Positions 8,213 through 16,555 are shown, counted from the stretch's first letter. The stretch: DNA of 22,498 nucleotides from Paracoccaceae bacterium (GCA_027069385.1 JALXER010000122.1:1-22498); one strand, 5' to 3'. Notes: generated by a model not told the origin, from the letters alone. Program-made: numbers and translations.

Positions 8213-8658
8213 GCGTTACGGTTCGGGTTCAGCGTGTGGGCGAGGTTCGGGACGGTGCGTTGCCAGCTTATCAAAGTGATGCGGCGGCCGGAATGGACAT
8301 TTGCGCGGCGCTGCCCGATGGGTCGTTCACCCTTGAACCAGATCAGCGGGTTGCGGTGCCAACCGGGCTTAGGTTCGAAATTCCCAACGGGTTTGAAGGG
8401 CAGATTCGCCCGCGCTCCGGTCTGGCGCTTAACCATGGTATTACGCTGGTCAACGCACCGGGTACCATAGACAGCGATTTTCGAGGCGAAGTTAAAATTA
8501 TTATGATAAATCATGGCGATACCGACTATATTATTCAGTCGGGCCAGCGCATTGCCCAGATGGTTATTGCGCCGGTTGTTCAGTGCCATATTGAAGAGGT
8601 CGATACCCTGTCCGATACAAAGCGGGGTGACGGCGGATTTGGTTCAACAGGAAACTAA
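8209..8658 (+). CDS. dut: Deoxyuridine 5'-triphosphate nucleotidohydrolase (dUTPase)
   Basis: This 149-residue trimeric dUTPase cleaves dUTP to dUMP and pyrophosphate, keeping uracil out of DNA and feeding dTMP synthesis. The conserved dUTPase motifs appear in order: AAGMDICA near the N-terminus, PRSGLAL (about 68-74), GTIDSDFRGEVKI (about 85-97) with the catalytic Asp, the RIAQMVI segment, and the glycine-rich C-terminal arm RGDGGFGSTG. The ATG at 8209 overlaps the coaBC stop. The reading frame is open further upstream to 8143, but starting there would add residues that dUTPases lack. The next gene starts 2 nt after the stop. Confidence 0.95.
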   Translation: MSVTVRVQRVGEVRDGALPAYQSDAAAGMDICAALPDGSFTLEPDQRVAVPTGLRFEIPNGFEGQIRPRSGLALNHGITLVNAPGTIDSDFRGEVKIIMINHGDTDYIIQSGQRIAQMVIAPVVQCHIEEVDTLSDTKRGDGGFGSTGN

Positions 8659-8660
8659 TT

Positions 8661-9110
8661 ATGCTCGCATTATCCAAAAAATCCATGTTGGCATTAGAGG
8701 CAGTGCTGGACGTTGCCTATAATGCCCGTCCCGATCCGGTGCAATCCAAGGATATTACCGAACGTCAGGGGGTTCAGCAGCGCTATCTTGAACAGGTGTT
8801 GCAGCAACTGGTGCGGGCCGGAATTCTGAAAGGGGTTCGGGGGCCGCGCGGGGGCTATACGCTGGCGCGCGAACGTCGGCGGATCAGTCTTGGCGATGTG
8901 TTAAGGGTGATCGAGGAAATGGACACGGATGACAATTTGTCCGTTTCACAATCGGCCCTCGGGTCGGTTATACTCAACCCGATCCGGGAAACCGCCTATC
9001 AGAATTTGCTGGCCAGTTTTGACAAATTGTCGATGGAGGATCTGTGCAATCGGGCGCAACAAGCTGGAATAAGCCGTGCCGGAGACGACACGGCGAGTTT
9101 CGATATATAA
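8661..9110 (+). CDS. Rrf2 family transcriptional regulator (CymR-like, no Fe-S cysteines)
   Basis: This 149-residue winged-helix regulator has the Rrf2 N-terminus (LSKKSMLALEAVLDVAYNA), a helix-turn-helix around 28-50 and the wing GPRGGYTLAR. IscR and NsrR hold an Fe-S cluster through three cysteines after residue 90. Here that stretch (DDNLSVSQSALGSVI) has none, and the only Cys is in LCNRA near the C-terminus. It therefore looks more like CymR-type regulators, which sense cysteine supply through protein contact with CysK. The cysK gene starts 16 bp downstream, in keeping with a cysteine-metabolism role. Target sites are not known. The gene probably shares a transcript with dut and cysK. Confidence 0.88.
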   Translation: MLALSKKSMLALEAVLDVAYNARPDPVQSKDITERQGVQQRYLEQVLQQLVRAGILKGVRGPRGGYTLARERRRISLGDVLRVIEEMDTDDNLSVSQSALGSVILNPIRETAYQNLLASFDKLSMEDLCNRAQQAGISRAGDDTASFDI

Positions 9111-9126
9111 CAGGGAGATCAAGCCA

Positions 9127-10080
9127 ATGCCACCAACCCCACGCGGAAAAATCTATGGCGATATTACCGAGACCTATGGCGGCACCCCTTTGGTCATGTT
9201 GCGAAAATTTGCACAAAATCAATCCGTCGAGGCAGAAATACTGGCTAAACTTGAATTTTTCAATCCTTTGGCCTCGGTCAAGGACCGGATCGGTGTGGGG
9301 ATGATCGATGCGCTGGAAAAACAGGGCAAATTGATGCCGGGCGGGGTATTGGTAGAGCCGACATCGGGCAATACCGGCATTGCGCTGGCCTTTGTTTGCG
9401 CGGCGCGGGGCTATCGGCTGATTCTGACCATGCCTGAAAGCATGTCGATTGAACGCCGTCAGATGCTGGCACTGCTCGGGGCGGAACTGGTGTTGACCGA
9501 CGCGGCAAAAGGCATGGGTGGCGCGATCGAAAAGGCCGAGGAACTGGTGGCGAGTATTGACGGCGCGATCATGCCGCAACAATTCAAAAACCCCGCCAAT
9601 CCGGATATCCATTCGGCCACCACGGCCGAGGAAATCTGGGCCGATACCGGCGGTAATGTCGATGTTTTTGTCTCGGGCGTTGGCACCGGCGGCACCCTGA
9701 CCGGGGTCGCGCGGGTGTTGAAAGAGCGCAATCCGCAGGTGCGCATTGTCGCCGTAGAGCCCGAAGATTCGGCCGTGATAAGCGGCAATGCCGCTGGTCC
9801 GCACAAAATTCAGGGGATTGGCGCGGGGTTTGTGCCCGATACGCTGGATGCCTCGCTGATCGACGAGGTGCTGACCATCGGTAACCAGACCTCGTTTGAA
9901 ATGTCGCGCAACGTCGCCAAGACCGAAGGCATTCCGGTGGGGATCTCGTCGGGGGCCGCGCTGGCTGCGGCGGTCGAAATCGGCCACCGGCCCGGGGTGA
10001 ACGGCAAGCGAATTGTGGTGATCATTCCCAGTTTTGCCGAACGCTATCTATCCTCGGACCTGTTCGACGGCATCGGCTAA
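9127..10080 (+). CDS. cysK: Cysteine synthase A (O-acetylserine sulfhydrylase)
   Basis: This 317-residue PLP enzyme makes cysteine from O-acetylserine and sulfide. The PLP lysine is K52 in PLASVKDR, the PLP-binding/substrate loop TSGNTG is at 79-84, and a GVGTGGTLTG phosphate-binding loop follows. The C-terminus ends with ERYLSSDLF, typical of CysK. I chose ATG 9127 because GGGAG precedes it and MPPTPRGKIYGDITETYGGTP matches a normal family N-terminus. An in-frame ATG at 9076 would overlap the rrf2 gene. The upstream Rrf2 regulator is the likely controller. Confidence 0.95.
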   Translation: MPPTPRGKIYGDITETYGGTPLVMLRKFAQNQSVEAEILAKLEFFNPLASVKDRIGVGMIDALEKQGKLMPGGVLVEPTSGNTGIALAFVCAARGYRLILTMPESMSIERRQMLALLGAELVLTDAAKGMGGAIEKAEELVASIDGAIMPQQFKNPANPDIHSATTAEEIWADTGGNVDVFVSGVGTGGTLTGVARVLKERNPQVRIVAVEPEDSAVISGNAAGPHKIQGIGAGFVPDTLDASLIDEVLTIGNQTSFEMSRNVAKTEGIPVGISSGAALAAAVEIGHRPGVNGKRIVVIIPSFAERYLSSDLFDGIG

Positions 10081-10101
10081 CCCGTTCATTTATCTATAGA
10101 A

Positions 10102-10875
10102 ATGGCAATTATGACCCCTGACCAGATCAACCGTTACGCCCGGCATATCGTGCTGCGGGAAATTGGCGGGCCGGGCCAGCAAAAGCTGTTGAACGCTAAA
10201 CTGCTTTGCATCGGCGTCGGAGGGCTTGGCAGCCCTGCCCTGTTATATCTGGCGGCGGCGGGGGTCGGGACGCTCGGGGTGGTGGATGATGATGTGGTCA
10301 GCCTGTCCAACCTGCAACGGCAGGTTTTGCACGACACCCGGAATGTGGGCATGGACAAAACCCAAAGCGCGGCGCAATCGCTGGCCCGCGTGAACCCCGA
10401 TGTTCGGGTGGTTCCGCATAAACTGCGCTTATCCGTTGATAACGCTGAACAAATCATTGGACAATATGATTTGGTGCTTGACGGAACCGATAATTTCGAC
10501 ACCCGTTATCTGGTCAACCGCACCTGTGTTGCGCTGCAAAAACCGCTGATTTCCGCCGCGATGAGCCAATGGGAAGGCCAGATCAGCCTTTATGATCCGG
10601 CGCGTGGCGGCCCGTGTTATCAATGTGTTTACCCCGAGAAACCCGCCGACGGGCTGGCCCCCAGTTGTGCGCAGGCCGGTGTGATGGGGGCGTTGGCCGG
10701 TGTGATGGGCGCGATGATGGCTGGTGAGGCGATCAAGGCGATTACCGGTGCCGGCGCGGGGTTGCGGGGCGAAATGCTGGTCTTTGACGCGCTTTATGGC
10801 GAGACCCGCAAGCTGGGTATTTCGAAACGCGACGGCTGTCCGGTTTGTGATGTGCCCAAGGGCGATCCCGCTTGA
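10102..10875 (+). CDS. HesA/MoeB/ThiF family sulfur-carrier adenylyltransferase
   Basis: The 257-residue E1-like enzyme would adenylate the C-terminal glycine of a sulfur-carrier protein (MoaD in molybdopterin synthesis or ThiS in thiamine synthesis). The nucleotide loop GVGGLGS is at 38-44, followed by VVDDDVVSLSNLQRQ, the DGTDNFDTR segment (128-135) and two zinc-binding pairs, Cys172/175 and Cys246/249. Cys189 in LAPSCAQAGV is the conserved extra cysteine. There is no C-terminal rhodanese domain. No carrier-protein gene is nearby, so MoeB and ThiF cannot be told apart. The start is uncertain: ATG 10102 and ATG 10111 are both possible and neither has a clear ribosome binding site. The gap after cysK is 21 bp. 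Confidence 0.9.
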   Translation: MAIMTPDQINRYARHIVLREIGGPGQQKLLNAKLLCIGVGGLGSPALLYLAAAGVGTLGVVDDDVVSLSNLQRQVLHDTRNVGMDKTQSAAQSLARVNPDVRVVPHKLRLSVDNAEQIIGQYDLVLDGTDNFDTRYLVNRTCVALQKPLISAAMSQWEGQISLYDPARGGPCYQCVYPEKPADGLAPSCAQAGVMGALAGVMGAMMAGEAIKAITGAGAGLRGEMLVFDALYGETRKLGISKRDGCPVCDVPKGDPA

Positions 10876-10931
10876 ATTCCGGCCCCGTTTGGACGTATAT
10901 TTGCCGCGCCGGATAAACGCAGGAGGATATC

Positions 10932-12125
10932 ATGGCCAGCAAAGCACCAGCAAAATACGACATCGTGATCATCGGAGCCGGACCCGCCGGATTGTCGGTG
11001 GCGCGAACGCTGGCCGATACCGGGTTGCAGATCGCCGTGCTCGAAAAATCCGACCAATCGGTTCTGGCCAACCCGCCGGGCGACGGGCGCGACATTGCCC
11101 TGACCCACAGCTCGGAAAAAACCATGGTTGAACTGGGTATGTGGGAGCGCATCCCGGCCACCGAAATCGGCACGATTCGCGACGCCAAGGTGGTGAACGG
11201 CAAGTCGCCTTATACGCTGCATTTTGACAGCGCCAGCAGCGATGCCGACTATCTGGGGCATATTGTTCCCAACCATGTTATCCGGCAGGTCGCTTATGAA
11301 TCTGTCAAAGATTACAAAAACATAGACATTATCTGCGGGGTAGAGGTAACCGCGACCCACACCAATGTTACCAAGGGGGTTGTCACGCTTTCGGACGGGC
11401 GCGCGTTTGAATCGGATATGGTGATTGCCGCCGATAGCCGCTTTTCCAACACCCGTCGCAAGATGGGTATTTCCGCCGCGATGACCGACTTTGGCCGCGT
11501 GGTGATTGTCTGCGAAATGGAGCACGAGAAAAGCCACGAAGATACCGCTTTCGAATGCTTTCACTATGACCAAACGCTGGCGGTTTTGCCGATGTATGGC
11601 AATAAATCCTCGGTGGTGGTAACCTTGCCAGCGCAGGCCGCCGATGCGGTGCTGGCCATGGATGACGCGGCGTTTGCGGCCGATATTGCCCGCCGGTTCG
11701 ACCACAAGCTGGGCAAAATGACCCTTGTTTCCGAACGCTTCCCCTATCCGCTGGTCGGGGTGCTGGCCAACCGGTTTGTGTCCACCCGTTTTGCCCTGAT
11801 CGGCGATGCGGCCGTGGGCATGCATCCGGTAACGGCGCACGGGTTCAATCTGGGGCTGACCGGCGCAAGCCTGCTGGGTGCCGAAGTGCGCAACGCCTTG
11901 CAAAACGGTTCGGATATCGGGTCGCCTGCGGTGCTGAAGGCGTATGAATCGGCGCTGGGGCGGGTGGCCAAGCCATTGTATCACGGCACCAATATACTGG
12001 TTAAGCTCTATACCAATAACACCCTGCCGGGGCGGGTGATGCGCGACGTTGCGCTGCGGCTTGGCAATGTATTGCCGCCGGTGCGCAAGCGGATAGTTGA
12101 ACAGTTAACCAATATTGCGACCTAA
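10932..12125 (+). CDS. FAD-dependent UbiH/UbiM-type ubiquinone-biosynthesis hydroxylase
   Basis: The 397-residue protein is a class A flavin monooxygenase of the UbiH/COQ6/VisC group. The FAD-binding GAGPAG is at 15-20, DGRDIALTHSS (51-61) is the group's conserved segment, AADSRFSNTRR (167-176) is a variant of the DG motif, and GDAAVGMHPVTAHGFNLGL (291-309) binds the FAD ribityl chain. The exact ring position hydroxylated is not certain. The segment around GDAAVGMHPVTAHG reminds me of UbiM, a broad-specificity member known in alphaproteobacteria and Neisseria. AGGAGG precedes the ATG. It is the last gene of the plus-strand run, and its stop overlaps the stop of the convergent dehydrogenase by 4 bp. 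Confidence 0.85.
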   Translation: MASKAPAKYDIVIIGAGPAGLSVARTLADTGLQIAVLEKSDQSVLANPPGDGRDIALTHSSEKTMVELGMWERIPATEIGTIRDAKVVNGKSPYTLHFDSASSDADYLGHIVPNHVIRQVAYESVKDYKNIDIICGVEVTATHTNVTKGVVTLSDGRAFESDMVIAADSRFSNTRRKMGISAAMTDFGRVVIVCEMEHEKSHEDTAFECFHYDQTLAVLPMYGNKSSVVVTLPAQAADAVLAMDDAAFAADIARRFDHKLGKMTLVSERFPYPLVGVLANRFVSTRFALIGDAAVGMHPVTAHGFNLGLTGASLLGAEVRNALQNGSDIGSPAVLKAYESALGRVAKPLYHGTNILVKLYTNNTLPGRVMRDVALRLGNVLPPVRKRIVEQLTNIAT

Positions 12126-13111
12126 AGCATCGCCGGAACAACCTGATCGGGCGGGCGGTGGCCGTCAACAAACACTTTGATGTTGATGATCACCTTCTCG
12201 CCCATCTCGACGCGCCCCTCGACCGTGGCCGAGCCCATATGCGGCAGCAGCAGCACATTATCCAGCCCCTTCAGGCGCGGGTTGATGTCGTTGCCATGCT
12301 CGAAAACATCCAGCCCCGCGCCCGCCAGCTCGCCACTGCGCAGCATGCGGGTCAGGGCGTTTTCGTCAACGATTTCACCGCGGGCGGTGTTGATGACAAT
12401 GGCGCTGGGTTTCATCAGTTTCAGGCGGCGCGCGTTCAGCAAATGAAAGGTGCCCGGCGTGTGCGGACAGTGGATCGACAGGATGTCAACCCGTGCCAGC
12501 ATCTGGTCCAGGCTCTCCCAATAGGTTGCTTCCAAAGCATTTTCTGTTGATTCATGCAGCCTGCGCCGGTTGTGGTAATGCACCTGAAGCCCAAAGGCGC
12601 GGGCGCGTTGCGCCACGGCTTGCCCGATGCGCCCCATGCCCAGAATGCCCAGCCGTTTACCGCCGACCCGCTGCCCCATCAGCGCCGTGGGCGACCAGCC
12701 CTGCCACTCGCCCTGCTGCATCAGCATGGTGCCCTCGCGCAGGCGGCGCAGAACCGACAGGATCATCGCCATGGCCATATCGGCGGTATCCTCGGTCAAC
12801 ACGCCGGGGGTGTTGGTCACCATGATGCCCCGTTGCAGCGCGGTCTGCACGTCGATATGGTCAAACCCGGCCCCGTAATTGGCAATCAGGCGCAGGTTTT
12901 CACCGGCCCGCGCCAGCAATCCCTGATCGATCCGGTCGCCCAGCGTCGGCACCAGAATGTCGGCGCGCGCCATGGCGTCGGCCAGTTGCTCGCGAGTCAT
13001 CGGGGTGTCGGCATCATATAGTTCAACGTCAAACAATTCACGCATCCGGGTCTCTACCGGTTCGGGCAGGCGGCGGGTAACGATGACTTTGGCGCGGGGC
13101 GGGTTTGGCAT
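12122..13111 (-). CDS. D-isomer-specific 2-hydroxyacid dehydrogenase (glyoxylate/hydroxypyruvate reductase-like)
   Basis: The 329-residue NAD(P)-dependent enzyme has the split two-domain fold of D-2-hydroxyacid dehydrogenases. The Rossmann loop GMGRIG is at 159-164. Catalytic residues are Arg244 (NTARGEIVDE), a Glu in LDVFEHG (around 271) and His291 (LLPHMGSAT). NYGAGFDHID (78-87) is the substrate-side signature. Its closest character is D-glycerate dehydrogenase/glyoxylate reductase, but substrate cannot be read from sequence. The frame is open 156 bp further upstream, but ATG 13111 gives a normal N-terminus and has AAGGAA about 9 nt before it. Confidence 0.9.
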   Translation of the reverse strand: MPNPPRAKVIVTRRLPEPVETRMRELFDVELYDADTPMTREQLADAMARADILVPTLGDRIDQGLLARAGENLRLIANYGAGFDHIDVQTALQRGIMVTNTPGVLTEDTADMAMAMILSVLRRLREGTMLMQQGEWQGWSPTALMGQRVGGKRLGILGMGRIGQAVAQRARAFGLQVHYHNRRRLHESTENALEATYWESLDQMLARVDILSIHCPHTPGTFHLLNARRLKLMKPSAIVINTARGEIVDENALTRMLRSGELAGAGLDVFEHGNDINPRLKGLDNVLLLPHMGSATVEGRVEMGEKVIINIKVFVDGHRPPDQVVPAML

Positions 13112-13121
13112 GATTGCAGGT

Positions 13122-13150
13122 TCCTTTCGGGCTTTCTTTTCTGTTATCAT
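13122..13150 (+). promoter_or_regulatory. Possible promoter of the SH3-domain gene
   Basis: TATCAT at 13145-13150 is a 5-of-6 match to the -10 consensus, with a poor -35 (TTCCTT, 13122-13127) 17 bp upstream. Transcription would start near 13157. That would exclude the in-frame ATG at 13149 and support the start at 13182. Confidence 0.3.
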
Positions 13151-13181
13151 GGCAGGGAAATTTGTGAAGGGAAATAAAATA

Positions 13182-13676
13182 ATGCTGGGGCGGATACTCT
13201 TGCTGGCGATGCTGGTTCTGGGCGGGGTGGCCCATGCGCAGGAACAGGGCCGCGGGCCGGTGACCAACCTGCCGATGCCGCGTTATGTGTCGATCAAGGG
13301 GGCGCAGGCCTATATGCGCCGCGGCCCTGCCCAGACCCACCGGATCGACTGGGTGCTGCGCCATCGCGGCACCCCCTTGAGGGTGACGGCCGAATACGGT
13401 GCGTGGCGGCGGGTTACCGATGTGGATGGGGTTACCGGCTGGGTGCATTCAATCGTGCTTAGCCGGGTGCGCAACGTGGTGGTGACCCTTGAACAGGTGC
13501 TGATGTTTGAAGAACCCGACCCGGATTCGGCACCGGTCGCCAAGGCCAATCGCGGTGTGATCGGCCGGTTGCTGCGCTGTAATCTGAACTGGTGCGAGAT
13601 ACGCGCCGACGGGTATCGCGGCTGGGTGGCGAAATCGGGCATCTGGGGCGTTGACCCGGACGAGGTGTTCGAGTGA
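13182..13676 (+). CDS. Secreted bacterial SH3-domain protein
   Basis: This 164-residue protein starts with a signal peptide: MLGRILLLAMLVLGGVAHA, with likely cleavage after AHA at residue 19. Two SH3-like units follow. The first (about 35-90) includes AYMRRGPAQTHRIDWVLRHR and GVTGWVHSIVLS; the second (about 100-155) includes CNLNWCEIRADGYRGWVAKSGIWG. This matches the periplasmic SH3_4/YgiM-type family found across alphaproteobacteria, whose role may be cell-wall binding but is largely unknown. ATG 13182 is chosen because AAGGGA lies about 10 nt upstream and the signal peptide begins there; ATG 13149 lacks a binding site. The gene is divergent from the dehydrogenase. Confidence 0.85.
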   Translation: MLGRILLLAMLVLGGVAHAQEQGRGPVTNLPMPRYVSIKGAQAYMRRGPAQTHRIDWVLRHRGTPLRVTAEYGAWRRVTDVDGVTGWVHSIVLSRVRNVVVTLEQVLMFEEPDPDSAPVAKANRGVIGRLLRCNLNWCEIRADGYRGWVAKSGIWGVDPDEVFE

Positions 13677-13779
13677 TTCGCCATCGGCCATTTCCGGCCT
13701 GCTGAAAAATTTCGCCGGAATTGTCGGGCCGACCCGTGTTATTCAGGCAAAGAGCAAACACAGACGCAAAGGGGATACC

Positions 13780-15120
13780 ATGACCGGTACATCCGATATT
13801 ATTCTGGCCAACAGGTTCGGCTATGGCATTCGTCCGGGTGCCCCGCGCCCCGACCCCGACCTGTTATCGCAACTGGAAACGCCGTGGTTTACGCCCGCGC
13901 CGCCCGGGCCGGATGTGGCCGAGCGGATGCGGCAGGTCATGGCATTTCTCGAATTCCGCAAGGCGCAGGACCGCCAGTCGGATGCCTATGTTGCCCAGCG
14001 CCGCCGCCTTGCCCGTCAGGTGCAAGAGGATATTCGCCGCCTGATCATCTAGCCCACCCTAAGCCCGAACGGCTTTGCCGAGCGGCTTTTCGCCTTCTGG
14101 ATCGACCATTTTACCGTCTCGCCCAACGCCCTGATAGAGCGCTACATGCTGGGCAACTATTTTGAAACCGCGATCCGCCCGCACATCGCCGGCCGATTTG
14201 CCGACATGCTGCGCGCGGTGGTAGAGCATACCTCGATGATCCGCTATCTGGACCAAAGCGCCTCGGTCGGGCCGAACTCCCCGGCTGGACAACGCCGCCA
14301 TGTCGGCCTGAACGAAAACCTGGCCCGCGAGGTGCTGGAGTTGCATACGCTGGGCGTGAACGGCCCCTATACCCAGACCGATGTGCGCCAGTTTGCCGAG
14401 TTGCTGACCGGCCTTGGCATCGGGCCGGAAGGCACCAAGTTCATCCCGAACCGCGCCGAACCGGGGGCCGAAACCGTGCTGGGGCAAAGCTATGGTCACG
14501 GGCGGCCAAGCCTCGATGCGATCGAAGCTTTTCTCGAGGATCTGGCCATGAAACCGGCCACCGCGCGCCATCTGGCCGGCAAGCTTGTGACCCATTTTAT
14601 CGGGCCGGAGCATCCGCAGGATCTGGTCGAGGACATGGTGACGGCCTATCTGGCCGATAACGGGTCGCTGATGGCCTTCTATCGGGTGTTGCTGGCCCAT
14701 CCGGCCGCCCTGTCACCACAGGCGCAAAAGGTGCGTCCGCCGTTTGAATATATCATTACCTGCTTTCGCGCGACGGGGATCACACAGGAAATTCTGGAGT
14801 CGATCACCCCGCGGGAAATGCGCGAATCGATCCTCAAGGCGCTGGAGGGCATGGGGCAACAGCCGTTCCACCCCCCCGGCCCCAATGGCTGGCCCGAAGA
14901 GGCCGAGGCCTGGATCACCCCGCCGCTTTTGGCCGCGCGGATCTCGTGGGCGGGCAAGCTGGCACACGATCATGCCAGCCAGATCGACCCGCGCCAGTTG
15001 CTCGACACCATTCTGGGCGATACGGCCCCGGGCGAGCTTTCATTCGCCATTGCCGCCGCCGAGGCCAAATGGGAAGGCGTGGCGCTGCTGCTGGTTTCCC
15101 CCGGCCTGATGCGCCGATAA
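13780..15120 (+). pseudogene. DUF1800 family protein, interrupted by an in-frame amber stop
   Basis: Translation from ATG 13780 (AAGGGG ribosome site 6 nt upstream) gives 90 codons, then TAG at 14050-14052, then an open frame in the same register to TAA at 15118-15120. There is no frameshift and no other stop. The combined length (446 codons, counting the amber) and content fit a whole DUF1800 protein. LANRFGYGIRPG is the usual start. After the stop come FAFWIDHFTVS, YLDQSASVGPNSPAGQRR and GLNENLAREVLELHTLG, the family's best conserved blocks. DUF1800 proteins have no settled function and usually sit beside DUF1501 genes, as here. The gene may be a recent nonsense mutant, a sequencing error, or rarely read through. 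An internal ATG at 14146 has no clear ribosome site. Confidence 0.82.
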
Positions 15121-15134
15121 TCAGGAGGAATAAC

Positions 15135-16316
15135 ATGACCTTATCCCGACGCAAGTTTCTGGGCCGCAGCCTGTTGCTGGGCTGCTCCGCCGCTGCTTCT
15201 CCGCTGGTGACACCGGTAACATGGGCCTCGATGCCCGGCGAAAACCGCCTTGTGGTGATCATTCTTCGCGGGGCTATGGACGGGCTGGATATTGTCCAGC
15301 CGGTAGGCGATCCTGCCTTTGCCGGTTATCGCCAAAAGCTGAAAACCGGAGAGGCGGCAGGGGCGCATGAGCTCGACGGCTTCTTTGCCCTGAATGCCGG
15401 TCTGGGCGACCTGATGCCGCTTTGGCGCGCCGGAGAGCTGGCCTTTGGCCACGCGGTTTCGACGCCCTATCGCGACAAACGCAGCCATTTTGACGGGCAG
15501 GACCTGCTGGAAACCGGCAGCGGTGCGTCGGATTTCCAGTTCAGCGCCAATCAGAATGGCTGGCTCAACCGGATGCTGACCCTGCTGCCCGGTGCCGACA
15601 TCCACACCGCCTTTGCCGTGGGTCGCGAACGGTTGTTGCTGCTCGAAGGCGACGCACCCTTCTCGGCCTGGAGCCCGGAGCTGTCGTTCAACCTGTCCGA
15701 TCAGGCGCAGAACCTGCTGGGGATGATCTATCAGAACGACCCGCTGTTCAAAAACGCGATCACCGTGGCCACCGAAATTGCCAACGAGATGCCCGAGCCG
15801 CAGATGAATAACGCCCGACCCGGCTCGGCAAAGATACTGGCCGAGTTTGCAGCGCAGCAGTTGAATGGCGAGGCACGGATTGCCGCGTTTTCCATCGGCG
15901 GCTGGGATAGCCACAACCGGCAGGCCAACCTGATCAAACGCCAGACCGGCACGCTGGCCGAGGCGATACTGGCGCTTAAGGAAACGCTGGGGGCCAATTG
16001 GGGGAGTACCGCCGTGGTCGCCATGACCGAGTTTGGCCGCACCGTGCGCGAAAACGGCTCGGCGGGCACCGACCACGGCACCGGCGGAGCGATGCTAATG
16101 GCCGGCGGGGCGCTGTCGGGCGCAAAGGTGCACGGCCAGTGGCCCGGGTTGGGCGAGTTGGACCTGTACCAGAACCGCGACCTGATGCCGACCCGCGACG
16201 TGCGCGCCAATGTCGGCTGGATGCTGCGCGACCTGTTCGGCCTGTCGGTCTCCGATCTGGAACGGGTGGTGTTCCCCGATGTGACGCTTGGCGACAACCC
16301 GCGCATCATTGCCTAA
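15135..16316 (+). CDS. DUF1501 family protein, Tat-exported
   Basis: The 393-residue protein begins with a twin-arginine signal, SRRKFLG at 4-10, followed by a hydrophobic stretch, so it is probably folded in the cytoplasm and exported to the periplasm. DUF1501 belongs to the alkaline phosphatase/sulfatase-like superfamily. Family blocks visible are ILRGAMDGLD, KRSHFDGQDLLETG, GGWDSH and TEFGRTVRENGSAGTDHGTGG, whose Asp and His residues could bind metal. No enzyme activity is established for the family to my knowledge. AGGAGG lies just before ATG 15135, 14 bp after the DUF1800 stop, so the two genes form an operon. The frame is open upstream to 14946, but that would overlap DUF1800. Confidence 0.9.
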   Translation: MTLSRRKFLGRSLLLGCSAAASPLVTPVTWASMPGENRLVVIILRGAMDGLDIVQPVGDPAFAGYRQKLKTGEAAGAHELDGFFALNAGLGDLMPLWRAGELAFGHAVSTPYRDKRSHFDGQDLLETGSGASDFQFSANQNGWLNRMLTLLPGADIHTAFAVGRERLLLLEGDAPFSAWSPELSFNLSDQAQNLLGMIYQNDPLFKNAITVATEIANEMPEPQMNNARPGSAKILAEFAAQQLNGEARIAAFSIGGWDSHNRQANLIKRQTGTLAEAILALKETLGANWGSTAVVAMTEFGRTVRENGSAGTDHGTGGAMLMAGGALSGAKVHGQWPGLGELDLYQNRDLMPTRDVRANVGWMLRDLFGLSVSDLERVVFPDVTLGDNPRIIA

Positions 16317-16323
16317 GGAAAAC

Positions 16324-16470
16324 CGGGCGCTCCCGCACTCCAGGGGCAGAATTGCTTACGCAATTCACCCCTTCCGTTTGGGCCGGGCCGCCCTGCGGGC
16401 GGCAGGGGGGCGTTCCGCCCCCTCGCGACATGCGTCGCTCCCCCCTGAGAGTACTTACAGAAGAATGAAG
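16324..16470. repeat. Modular hairpin repeat, copy 2
   Basis: The copy starts 8 bp after the DUF1501 stop. In order it holds: the core CGGGCGCTCCCGCACTCC; hairpin GAATTGC/GCAATTC (16349-16355, 16360-16366) extended by GGGG/CCCC; TTCCGTTTGGGCCGGGC; hairpin GCCGCCC/GGGCGGC (16387-16403); hairpin GGGGGCG/CGCCCCC (16406-16422); hairpin GCGAC/GTCGC (16425-16438); and the tail CCCCCCTGAGAGTACTTACAG leading into AAGAATGAAG. On the minus strand the first loop reads GTAA, and the core becomes CGGGAGCGCCCG followed by GTTTT. Confidence 0.8.
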
Positions 16471-16487
16471 ATGCAGGGTGAGTGTAG

Positions 16488-16505
16488 GGCGGGCTTCAGC
16501 CCGCC
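16488..16505. repeat. REP-like perfect palindrome
   Basis: GGCGGGCT and AGCCCGCC form 8-bp arms around a 2-nt spacer, preceded by TGTAG. This GGCGGGCT-TC-AGCCCGCC unit resembles short REP-type palindromes common between genes in many proteobacteria. It could act as a bidirectional terminator or mRNA end for the convergent DUF1501 and VWA genes. Confidence 0.65.
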
Positions 16506-16538
16506 ACCCCCTTCGCCACAAACACGCCCTTTCCCATC

Positions 16539-16555
16539 ACGCGCCCTAGGCGCGT
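16539..16555. repeat. Palindrome in the convergent DUF1501/VWA gap
   Basis: ACGCGCC and GGCGCGT form perfect 7-bp arms around CTA. A shorter palindrome, CGCTAGCG, lies near 16583. Both are part of the hairpin-rich 378-bp gap at 16317-16694, in which I see no gene. Confidence 0.5.

Noticed and set aside
10794..11984. 396-codon open frame antisense to the UbiH/UbiM-like gene
   Set aside because: It is histidine- and arginine-rich, with no known motif. The opposite strand encodes a clear flavin monooxygenase.
14050..14052. Pyrrolysine or programmed readthrough at the DUF1800 TAG
   Set aside because: No pyrrolysine gene is in view, the family is not known for recoding, and there is no readthrough signal I recognise. 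A mutation or sequence error is simpler.
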